From positions 1 to 64,000 of the forward strand of contig NZ_JAOPHT010000002.1 of assembly GCF_025515305.1 (NCBI RefSeq): a DNA stretch of 64,000 nt, given 5' to 3'. The position numbers and the translations under genes are program-made. The first letter of the stretch is position 1; the number at the start of each line of letters is the position of its first letter. Source of the stretch: Roseicyclus sediminis (GTDB lineage Bacteria; Pseudomonadota; Alphaproteobacteria; Rhodobacterales; Rhodobacteraceae). Shown one piece after another: positions 56,844 to 64,000 of the stretch. Under the pieces are notes generated by a model. It was not told the DNA's origin. It did no database searches and saw only the letters and a list, made by a program, of their open reading frames with translations.

Positions 56844-57593
56844 TCAGTTCGTTTCGGACCGCACCGCCTCGATGATCTGCAGCATTCCGTCGAGTGGCAC
56901 GTAGCCCCGCACCAGCTGATCGCCGAAGACGAAACTGGGCGTGCCCGAAATCGACAGCCGCGTGGCCAGATCGCGGTTGTAGGAAATTGTCTGCGCCACG
57001 AGCGGGTCGTCCATCGCCTCCATGATCGGGCCGGGATCGAGGCCAAGCTCGTTTGCGGTGGCCATCAGCGAGGCTTCGGTCACATCGCCCCGCATCACCA
57101 TCAGCGCGTCGTTCATCGCGCCATAGGCGTCGTCGCCATGGACGATGCGCGTGGCGATGGCGAAGCGCGAGGCCAGAACCGACTGTTCGCCGAGGATCGG
57201 GAATTCCTTGACCACGTAGCGGATGTTGCCGTCGAGCGCGATCAGGTCCTCGACCTCGGGATGCGCCCGCCGGCAGAAGCTGCAGCGGTAGTCCATGAAT
57301 TCGACCAGCACCACGTCGCCGTCGGGATTGCCGCCGACCCAGTCGAAGGCCGAGTTGAAGATGGCATCCGCATTGGCGGCGAGGGCCATCGCGTCACGCT
57401 CGCCCTCGGCTGCGGCCTGGCGCTGCTCCAGCACGCCGATCGCCTCCATCAGAACCTCGGGGTTCTCCAGAAGGTAGGCGCGGACCTCGGCCCGGAAGGC
57501 GTCGCGCTCGGCGGCGCTGAGGTCGGTGAGATCGGCGGCGGCGGGGCCCGCTGCGAGGATGCCGGCAAACGCCAGCGGGGCGAGGTATTTCAT
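56844..57593 (-). CDS. DsbA-family (Com1-like) thiol-disulfide oxidoreductase
   Basis: 249 residues. Signal peptide 1-20 (cleavage after AAA), an N-terminal helical extension of the Com1/ScsC type, then a thioredoxin fold with CSFC at residues 104-107 and the cis-proline in GTPSFVFG near residue 219. It acts in the periplasm on disulfides. It begins 4 bp after the stop of the M48 protease, so the two are co-transcribed, consistent with shared envelope quality control. Confidence 0.92.
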   Translation of the reverse strand: MKYLAPLAFAGILAAGPAAADLTDLSAAERDAFRAEVRAYLLENPEVLMEAIGVLEQRQAAAEGERDAMALAANADAIFNSAFDWVGGNPDGDVVLVEFMDYRCSFCRRAHPEVEDLIALDGNIRYVVKEFPILGEQSVLASRFAIATRIVHGDDAYGAMNDALMVMRGDVTEASLMATANELGLDPGPIMEAMDDPLVAQTISYNRDLATRLSISGTPSFVFGDQLVRGYVPLDGMLQIIEAVRSETN

Positions 57594-57597
57594 GCGC

Positions 57598-58944
57598 TCA
57601 TCTCCGTCGTTGGGCGGCTTCGGCCACGCGTAACACATCCTGCGCCCGAATCCACCCGGGCGACCCCTGCGGCAGAAGGGCGATCGCCCGGTTGGCCAGC
57701 GCTTCGGCATCGTCCATCCTGCCGAGGATCGCGTAGCGCTCGGCGGTGACGGTGGCGGCGAGGCCCGGCTGACCGGCGCGGGCATGGGCGAGCCCGAGGT
57801 CGCGCAGCATCCTGGGGTCGAACGGGTCGCGGGCCTGGGCACGTGTCAGCACCTCGAGCGCGCGCGCGTTCAGCGTCGCGGTGTCCGGGGCCAGAAGCGC
57901 CCGGCCGTAGCCCGCGAGGATCAAGGCCTCGTTCGGCGCAAGTTCGGCCGCGCGCGCATAGGCAGCGATGGCGGCGTCATAGCGCCGGCTCTCGAACAGG
58001 ATCTGGCCCTGCAATTCCTGGTAGAAGGGATCGTTCGGGCGCATCTGCAGAAGGCGGCCCACCTCCGAAAGCGCGCGGTCGGCATCCGGGGTCCGGTGAT
58101 AGGCGATGGCGCGGCGGAGCGTGGCGATCTCGCCCATGTCGCCCCGGTCGACCCGGTTCAGCGTCCAGGACGGCGCGCGAAGGAAGGCCGAGAGCTTGCC
58201 GGTCAGCCGCGCATACCAGTAGAGGCTGGCGGCCGGAGGCTCCGCTCCCGGCGCTTGCGTGGCGAGGAAGGCCTCCACGTTGCGATACCGGTCGCGGCTC
58301 AGCGGGTGGGAGCGAACGTAGGGGTCCTGCCGCCCGGCCGACAGCGCCTCCTGCCCGCGGAACAGGTCGAGGACCTCCAGCATCGCGCGCGGGTCGATGC
58401 CCGCCGTGACCATGGTGCGCAGCGCCGACTGGTCGGCGCTCGCCTCCTCGGCGCGGGTATGGGCGAAGAAACTGCGCTGTGCCGCGCTCATGCCGCCCGC
58501 GGCCAGCCCCACCGCCGCGCCGCCCTCGCCGCTGGCGGCACCCGCGGCTATCGCCAGCAGAAGCCCCATGCGCGCTGCCGTCTGGGCCGAGGCCGCGGCG
58601 GCGGGGCGGCTGGTGAGGTGCCCGTTGGCGATATGCGCGGCCTCGTGGGCCAGCACGGCCTGCACCTGGTCGGGACTGTCGAGCCGCAGGAGCAGGCCGG
58701 AGGTCACGAAGATGTGACGCGCATCGGCGACGAAGGCGTTCATGGCGCCGTCGTTGACCATGATCACGCGCGTCGATTGCGGCAGGCCCGCGACGCGGAA
58801 GACGGGCGCCGCCAGCTCGCGCAGCGCGCGTTCGATCTCGGCGTCGCGGATGATCGACTGCGCGGCGGCCGACAGGGGCGCGAGGCAGGCGAAGGCGGCC
58901 AGCATCGCGGCCGCGGCGATGCGACGGGGCAGGCGGCCCGGCAT
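57598..58944 (-). CDS. M48-family metalloprotease with TPR repeats (BepA-like)
   Basis: 448 residues. Signal peptide about 1-29, M48 protease domain with zinc motif HEAAH at 100-104 and the third ligand in EEASADQSALR, followed by C-terminal TPR-type helices (about 300-440). This architecture matches BepA/YfgC, periplasmic proteases that check outer-membrane protein assembly. GAAAGGA precedes the ATG. It is in an operon with the DsbA-family gene. Confidence 0.9.
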   Translation of the reverse strand: MPGRLPRRIAAAAMLAAFACLAPLSAAAQSIIRDAEIERALRELAAPVFRVAGLPQSTRVIMVNDGAMNAFVADARHIFVTSGLLLRLDSPDQVQAVLAHEAAHIANGHLTSRPAAAASAQTAARMGLLLAIAAGAASGEGGAAVGLAAGGMSAAQRSFFAHTRAEEASADQSALRTMVTAGIDPRAMLEVLDLFRGQEALSAGRQDPYVRSHPLSRDRYRNVEAFLATQAPGAEPPAASLYWYARLTGKLSAFLRAPSWTLNRVDRGDMGEIATLRRAIAYHRTPDADRALSEVGRLLQMRPNDPFYQELQGQILFESRRYDAAIAAYARAAELAPNEALILAGYGRALLAPDTATLNARALEVLTRAQARDPFDPRMLRDLGLAHARAGQPGLAATVTAERYAILGRMDDAEALANRAIALLPQGSPGWIRAQDVLRVAEAAQRRR

Positions 58945-58999
58945 TGACGATCCTTTCCTCGGCTGCTTTGAACCTTCCGGGCAGGATAGGATTTGCACC

Positions 59000-60145
59000 A
59001 TGCGGCATTCAAGGCGATCCGAGGTCGATCCCTTCATCGTGATGGACGTGATGGAAGCCGCCCGCGCCGCCGAGGAGGCGGGACGCGACATCGTACACAT
59101 GGAAGTCGGTCAGCCCGGCTCGGGCGCGCCCGAGGCCGCGCGCCGGCGCCTGGCCGAGGAGATGGAAAAGGGACCGCTCGGCTACACGGTGGCCCTCGGG
59201 CGTCCCGACCTGCGCGCCGCCATCGCGGCGCTCTACGGCGAGTGGTACGGGATCGACCTTGACCCGTCCCGCGTGGTCCTGACCTCGGGCGCCTCGGGCG
59301 GGTTCCTCCTGGCATTCACCGCGCTTTTCGACGCGGGCGACCGGGTCGGGCTGGGCGAGCCCTGCTACCCGTCCTACCGCCAGATCCTCACGGCGCTCAG
59401 CCTCACGCCCGTTGGCCTCGTGACGCAGGCCGAGACCCGGTTTCAGCCGGTGCCCGCGCACCTCGCCGACGATCTCGCGGGGCTGATCGTGGCAAGCCCG
59501 GCGAACCCCACGGGCACCATGCTGGGCCGAGACGAATTGCGCGCCTTGTCAGAGGCTTGCGATGCGAAGCGCATCTCGCTTGTCTCGGACGAGATCTACC
59601 ACGGCCTGCAATACGAGGGGCCCGCCGTCAGCGCGCTGGAAGTCACGGACGAGGTCTACGTCATCAACTCCTTCTCCAAGTATTTCTCGATGACGGGCTG
59701 GCGGCTGGGCTGGATGGTCGTGCCGCCCGAGCATGTGCGCATCGTCGAGCGGCTGGCACAGAACATGTTCATCTGCCCGGCCCATGCCAGCCAGGTCGCG
59801 GCCTTGGGTGCCCTCAGCCCCGAGGGGCGGGCCGAACTGGATGAGCATCGCGCCACATATACCCGGAATCGCGACATCCTTCTGGCCGGTTTGGCCGAGG
59901 CCGGGCTGACCCGGACGGCGCCGGCCGATGGCGCCTTCTACGTCTATGCCGATGTCTCGGACCTGACCGAAGACAGCAAGGCCCTCGCGTCGCGCATTCT
60001 CGACGAGGCGGGCGTCGCCGTGACGCCGGGGCTCGACTTCGACAAGACGCGCGGGCACGGGACGCTGCGCTTTTCCTATGCCCGGGGCACGGTCGAGATC
60101 GAGGAGGGCGTGGCGCGCCTTGTCCGGTTCTTCAAGGGCGGCTGA
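59000..60145 (+). CDS. Class I/II pyridoxal-phosphate aminotransferase
   Basis: 381 residues. The Schiff-base lysine is Lys227 in SFSKYFSMTGWRLGW, and ASPANPTGTM and SDEIYHGL are the cofactor and substrate motifs. It belongs to the aspartate-aminotransferase fold (AspC-like group); the amino donor and acceptor are not evident. It is divergent from the M48 protease gene with 55 bp between. The ATG at 59000 is the first of the conserved region. Confidence 0.9.
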   Translation: MRHSRRSEVDPFIVMDVMEAARAAEEAGRDIVHMEVGQPGSGAPEAARRRLAEEMEKGPLGYTVALGRPDLRAAIAALYGEWYGIDLDPSRVVLTSGASGGFLLAFTALFDAGDRVGLGEPCYPSYRQILTALSLTPVGLVTQAETRFQPVPAHLADDLAGLIVASPANPTGTMLGRDELRALSEACDAKRISLVSDEIYHGLQYEGPAVSALEVTDEVYVINSFSKYFSMTGWRLGWMVVPPEHVRIVERLAQNMFICPAHASQVAALGALSPEGRAELDEHRATYTRNRDILLAGLAEAGLTRTAPADGAFYVYADVSDLTEDSKALASRILDEAGVAVTPGLDFDKTRGHGTLRFSYARGTVEIEEGVARLVRFFKGG

Positions 60146-60221
60146 CGCCTCCAACACGCTTGGGTCCCGCCCGCCGATCTGCTAGACATGGCGCAACCGA
60201 CAGACATGGGGTCACGAGCCC

Positions 60222-61448
60222 GTGCGCCGAGCAGTCCAGACGATCCTTTTCGCCCTCGTGGCGTGCCTGTCCGCCTTGCCGCTTGCCGCGCAGGGTTTCG
60301 GCGCGCTGGCCCGCGTGGTCACCGAGGAAACCCGCGTCATCATGGCGGCCGATGAAGGGGGCGGTGTCGATCTGACCCTCGGCCTCAGCCAGCCGGTGCC
60401 TTTCCGCGTCTTCACGCTCGCCGATCCCTGGCGCGTGGTGCTCGATTTCCGCGAGGTTCTTTGGGACGGCCTGCCGCAGGGGTTCGGCGAGGTTCCGGGC
60501 CTGGCCTCGGTCGAGGCGGGGGCGGCCTATGATCCGGGCTGGTCGCGCATGATCCTGACGCTCGAGGCGCCGATGCTGCCGCGCATCGCGGCGATGGAAA
60601 CGGACCGGGCGACCGGTGCGGCGCGCGTGCGCCTGTCGCTGGAGCCAGCCGGAGACGCGGCCTTCCTTGCCCGCTCGGGCATGCCACCGGGTCTCGCGGC
60701 GGGGATCGCGCCGTCGCAGCCCGCCGCCGCGGGGCGGCAGGACGGCCGGCTCGTCGTGGTGCTCGACCCCGGCCATGGCGGCGTCGATCCCGGTGCGGTC
60801 CGGGGCGATCACACCGAGGCCGACCTCGTGCTGACCTTCGCCCGGGAACTGGCCGAGGCGTTGCGCCGGACGGGCCGGGCCGAGGTGGTCCTGACGCGCG
60901 AGGCCGATGTCTTCGTGCCGCTGCCGACCCGCGTGACGCTCGCCCGCGCCGCCGGGGCCGATGCGCTGATCTCGATCCATGCCGACGCGCTGGCCGAGGG
61001 CAGGGCACAGGGCGCCACGGTCTATACGCTGGCCGAGACCGCGTCCGACGCGGCCTCCGCCGCGCTCGCCGAACAGCATGACCGCGCCGATATCCTCCAG
61101 GGCATCGACCTGTCCCTGAGCGACGACGTCGTGGCGGGCGTGCTGATGGACCTCGCCCGCGCCGAGACGGTCCCGCGCGCGGATGCCCTGGCCGAAGGGC
61201 TGGTGGAGGCGATCGCCGCGGGCAACCTGAGGCTCCATTCCCGGCCCAGGATGGAGGCGGGTTTCACGGTGCTGCGGGCCGCCGACATTCCCTCGGTGCT
61301 GCTCGAGATCGGCTTTATGTCGGACGCGGGCGACCTCGAGAACATCCTGGACCCCGACTGGCGGGTGTCGATGCAGGCAGCCCTCGTGGCGGGCATCCTC
61401 GACTGGGCCGAGACGGACGCGTTGCGCGCGGACCTCCTGCGCCAGTAG
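60222..61448 (+). CDS. amiC: N-acetylmuramoyl-L-alanine amidase
   Basis: 408 residues, GTG start. Signal peptide about 1-23, AMIN domain (about 30-150) for envelope targeting, then Amidase_3 (about 175-400) with zinc His185 in LDPGHGGVDPGA, SIHADA, and the catalytic Glu in LLEIGFMSDAGD. It cleaves the amide between MurNAc and the stem peptide during cell separation. amiC followed by mrcA is the usual order in this group, here with a methyltransferase gene between. Confidence 0.94.
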   Translation: MRRAVQTILFALVACLSALPLAAQGFGALARVVTEETRVIMAADEGGGVDLTLGLSQPVPFRVFTLADPWRVVLDFREVLWDGLPQGFGEVPGLASVEAGAAYDPGWSRMILTLEAPMLPRIAAMETDRATGAARVRLSLEPAGDAAFLARSGMPPGLAAGIAPSQPAAAGRQDGRLVVVLDPGHGGVDPGAVRGDHTEADLVLTFARELAEALRRTGRAEVVLTREADVFVPLPTRVTLARAAGADALISIHADALAEGRAQGATVYTLAETASDAASAALAEQHDRADILQGIDLSLSDDVVAGVLMDLARAETVPRADALAEGLVEAIAAGNLRLHSRPRMEAGFTVLRAADIPSVLLEIGFMSDAGDLENILDPDWRVSMQAALVAGILDWAETDALRADLLRQ

Positions 61449-61456
61449 CCGCCGGT

Positions 61457-62101
61457 TCAAGGCCGGACGTTCGGGCCCTTGGCGCGGGCAAGCCACACGC
61501 TGTGTCCCGAAAGGCGCGTATCTTCGGGGCGGAACCACACAAGGTCGAAGCCGTGACGCGCCAGCAATTCGCGGTATTCGCCGGGATCGAGCGAGGCGTG
61601 GTAGACCACCGATCCGGCGACCCGGCCCCAGCGTTCGTCCGCCTCGGATCCCGACGTGAACAGGAGTGTCGCGCCCGGCGCGGCGTGTGCGGCGAAAACC
61701 GCGAACATCGCGCGCTGATCCTGCGGCGCGAGGTGAAAGAACGAGTTGAAGGCGAGGATCACGTCGAAACGCCGGCCAAGGGCGAGCCCGCGCATGTCGG
61801 CATGGATCGCCTCGGCCCCGGGCACACGCGCCCGGAACTCCGCGATCATCGCCGCCGCCCCGTCGACCCCGGTCACGCGGTCGCCGCGTGCCGCGAACCA
61901 CGCCGCGATCGGCTCGCCCGCGCCGCAGCCGAGGTCGAGCACGGCGAGACCCGGCCCGCGCCCGGAAACGGCGGCGCGAAGCGCGGGGGCCTCCCAGAGG
62001 CTCCGGTCGCGCATCCGCGCCCAATCCCTGGCCTCGCGGTCGTAGGCCGGCAGGATCGCCTCGGGACCTGGCCGGTCGGGTAAATCGTCGGCATTTGTCA
62101 T
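61457..62101 (-). CDS. Class I SAM-dependent methyltransferase
   Basis: 214 residues. SAM-binding motif LDLGCGAGEPIAAWFA near residues 54-69, an acidic TGVDGAAAMI, and FDVILAFNSFFHL as motif III/IV. Substrate unknown. It lies on the opposite strand between amiC (8-bp gap at the convergent ends) and mrcA (182 bp, divergent). The start at 62101 has AGGA nearby; an ATG 15 nt upstream is possible. Confidence 0.87.
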   Translation of the reverse strand: MTNADDLPDRPGPEAILPAYDREARDWARMRDRSLWEAPALRAAVSGRGPGLAVLDLGCGAGEPIAAWFAARGDRVTGVDGAAAMIAEFRARVPGAEAIHADMRGLALGRRFDVILAFNSFFHLAPQDQRAMFAVFAAHAAPGATLLFTSGSEADERWGRVAGSVVYHASLDPGEYRELLARHGFDLVWFRPEDTRLSGHSVWLARAKGPNVRP

Positions 62102-62283
62102 CCTGCGATCCTGCATCCATCACGATTGCGCGAAAAGCCGCTGCAGGGTGCCACCGGCAGCTTTTGACCCGTTGTGCCGAAGGGCGTATAAGGCCAAAGA
62201 CCCGGCGTCAGATCGGGCCATGGGGCAGCCGCGCATGTTCGGGCGGAATGCAGGCACAGGATCGGCAGCGAAGGGTTTCTTGA

Positions 62284-64000
62284 ATGCTCCGTTTCATTTT
62301 CGGGATTTTCGGCGCCGGGTTCAGCGCGGTGACGCTTGGCCTCGTCTTCGGGGCGCTGGGGCTCGGGGGGCTTCTGTTCCTCTATTCCCATGACCTGCCC
62401 GACCACGAAACGCTGTCGAACTACGCGCCCCCCACGATCAGCCGCATCTATTCGCGCGAGGGCGTCGTCGTGGACGAGTTCGCCACCGAGCGCCGCATGT
62501 TCGTGGCAGCCGCTGAAATCCCCGATGTCGTCGCGGATGCCTTCATTTCGGCCGAGGACCGCAATTTCTGGGAGCACCAGGGTTATGACCCCCGTGCCAT
62601 CGTCGCGGCCTTCGTCGAGGCGGTGCGCTCGCGCGGGCGGGACGTGCGCGGTGCCTCGACCATCACCCAGCAGGTGATGAAGAACTTCCTTCTCGACGGC
62701 TCGCGCACGATCGAGCGGAAGGTGCGCGAGATCATTCTCGCCGCCCGGATCGAGCGGAGCCTCTCGAAGGAGCGCATCCTCGAACTCTACCTCAACGAGA
62801 TCTTCCTCGGGCAGAACTCCTACGGTGTCGCGGCCGCGGCGCAGACCTATTTCAACGCGCCGCTCGAGGACCTGACGCTGGAGCAGGCGGCCTATCTGGC
62901 CGCGCTTCCGCAGGCGCCCTCGAACTTTCACCCTGTCCGCGACTACGAGCGCGCGGTGAACCGGCGCAATTACGTGCTGCGCGAGATGTACGAGAACGGC
63001 TATATCTCCCAGGCCGAGATGGAGCGCGCCACCGCCGCGCCGCTCGAGACGGTGCAGGGTGGGCATATCGAGCCCTACCGCGCGGCCCAGCCGCCGCGGA
63101 ACTACTTCACCGACGAGATCCGCCGCCAGCTTTCGGCCCAGTACGGCGAGGACGACTTCTTCACCGGCGGCTATGCCGTCCGCGCCTCGATGGACGAGGA
63201 CCTGCAACTCGTGGCGCAGCGCGCGCTGCGCCGGGCGCTGGAAAGCTTCGATCGTGCGCAGGGCCGCTGGCGCGGGCCGGTCGACCGGATCGACCCGGCG
63301 GAGCTCGAGGGCGGGGAGGAGGTATGGCGCGCCGCGCTGGCCGCCGCCGAGATCCCGCGCGACATCGACGGCTGGCACGCCGCGGTGGTCCTTTCGGTCG
63401 GTGACAGCAGCGCGCGCATCGGCATCGAGGACATCCCCGAGGACGAGGACGGGCATTTCATCCCCGCCGAGGACGTGACCTGGGCCCGCCCTTTGGACGA
63501 GGACGGCAATGCCGGCCCGCAGGCGCGGGTGGCGGGCGATCTGTTGTCGGTGGGCGACGTGGTCCATGTCCGCGCCATGACGCGCGACAGCGATGGCGCC
63601 TTCATGCGCTGGACCCTGCGCCAGATCCCCGAGGTGCAGGGCGGGTTCATGGCGATGGACGTGAACACGGGCCGCGTGATCGCCATGCAGGGCGGGTTCT
63701 CCTACCAGCATTCGAGCTTCAACCGCGCCACGCAGGCGACGCGGCAGCCGGGGTCGTCCTTCAAGCCCCTCGTCTATGCCGCGGCGCTCGATTCGGGCTA
63801 CGGGCCGAACACCATCGTCATCGACGCGCCGATCGAGGTGCAGACGCCGGAAGGGATGTGGCGGCCGACCAACGCCTCCAACCAGTTCTACGGACCCGCT
63901 CCCCTGCGCACTGGGATCGAGCGGTCGCGGAACCTCATGACCGTGCGCCTCGCGCAGGATGTCGGCATGGATGTCGTCGCCCGCTACGCCGAGCGCTTCG
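62284..64000 (+). CDS. mrcA: Penicillin-binding protein 1A, 5'-part (runs off the window)
   Basis: 572 residues present, cut by the window end. Membrane anchor about 8-34; glycosyltransferase-51 domain with catalytic Glu91 in SAEDRNFW and GASTITQQVMKNF; an OB-like linker (about 330-455); the transpeptidase domain begins before Ser491 of the SSFK tetrad. It polymerises and cross-links peptidoglycan. GAAGGG precedes the ATG by 8 nt. The KTG motif lies outside the window. Confidence 0.96.
   Translation, partial: MLRFIFGIFGAGFSAVTLGLVFGALGLGGLLFLYSHDLPDHETLSNYAPPTISRIYSREGVVVDEFATERRMFVAAAEIPDVVADAFISAEDRNFWEHQGYDPRAIVAAFVEAVRSRGRDVRGASTITQQVMKNFLLDGSRTIERKVREIILAARIERSLSKERILELYLNEIFLGQNSYGVAAAAQTYFNAPLEDLTLEQAAYLAALPQAPSNFHPVRDYERAVNRRNYVLREMYENGYISQAEMERATAAPLETVQGGHIEPYRAAQPPRNYFTDEIRRQLSAQYGEDDFFTGGYAVRASMDEDLQLVAQRALRRALESFDRAQGRWRGPVDRIDPAELEGGEEVWRAALAAAEIPRDIDGWHAAVVLSVGDSSARIGIEDIPEDEDGHFIPAEDVTWARPLDEDGNAGPQARVAGDLLSVGDVVHVRAMTRDSDGAFMRWTLRQIPEVQGGFMAMDVNTGRVIAMQGGFSYQHSSFNRATQATRQPGSSFKPLVYAAALDSGYGPNTIVIDAPIEVQTPEGMWRPTNASNQFYGPAPLRTGIERSRNLMTVRLAQDVGMDVVARYAERF

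Overview
The window is GC-rich bacterial chromosome carrying ordinary housekeeping and metabolic genes. It looks like an alphaproteobacterium of the Rhodobacterales (Roseobacter/Paracoccaceae type). Supporting content: a DUF1476 gene (the zeta inhibitor of alphaproteobacterial F1-ATPase), an FdsGBACD-type soluble formate dehydrogenase, heterotetrameric sarcosine oxidase, an RNase E with a large charged insertion followed by amiC and mrcA, a tripartite tricarboxylate transporter, and a DctD lacking GAFTGA. I see no phage, IS element, CRISPR array or rRNA. There is one tRNA (tRNA-Val, TAC).

Layout. 1-7.6 kb (minus): methylated-amine catabolism operon: a dimethylglycine dehydrogenase-like flavoprotein, an MttB-family methyltransferase without pyrrolysine, a TetR regulator, soxB, soxD and soxA (cut by the window edge). 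7.9-11.9 kb (plus): tandem-domain Usp and tctCBA. 12.0-15.5 kb (minus): a three-gene operon, gpsA, HAD phosphatase, ggpS, that reads as a glucosylglycerol pathway; galU is divergent, followed by a histidine phosphatase and tRNA-Val. 17.5-22.7 kb (minus): acyl-CoA synthetase, fused alpha/beta 2-oxoacid dehydrogenase E1, E2, acyl carrier protein, with ppsA upstream. 25.5-32.5 kb (plus): LysR regulator and fdsG-fdsB-fdsA-fdhD-fdsD. 32.6-36.9 kb (minus): MacAB/Lol-like ABC exporter. 37.1-38.9 kb: xylonate-type dehydratase. 39.1-42.7 kb (minus): DUF1638 protein, EamA transporter, metallophosphatase, acetyltransferase, methyltransferase corrinoid protein. 42.8-47.4 kb: radical SAM protein, small unknown, SAM methyltransferase, betaine-homocysteine methyltransferase, NYN nuclease, DUF1476. 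47.6-50.3 kb (plus): purC, purS, an alcohol dehydrogenase, purQ. 50.4-53.7 kb: DctB/DctD two-component pair and a small membrane peptide. 54.1-64 kb: rne, Com1-type DsbA, BepA-like protease, aminotransferase, amiC, a SAM methyltransferase and mrcA (cut by the window edge).

How it fits together. The betaine-homocysteine methyltransferase (45 kb) plus the dimethylglycine dehydrogenase and sarcosine oxidase genes (0-7.6 kb) would take glycine betaine to glycine. The MttB homologue, the corrinoid protein and the DUF1638 protein belong to corrinoid methyl-transfer systems and are split between the same two areas. Formate dehydrogenase can oxidise formate produced from C1-folate, and ppsA links to gluconeogenesis. 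The operon hardest to explain is acs-E1(alpha-beta fusion)-E2-ACP: it has no E3 and ends in an acyl carrier protein.

Two dispersed intergenic sequence families recur: a G-rich hairpin followed by a tract ending in GATGAAG (five copies or partial copies), and a cluster of three palindromes, most with a TTGCAA core (two copies in opposite orientation, both between convergent genes). All functional calls rest on reading motifs by eye; no database search was run.
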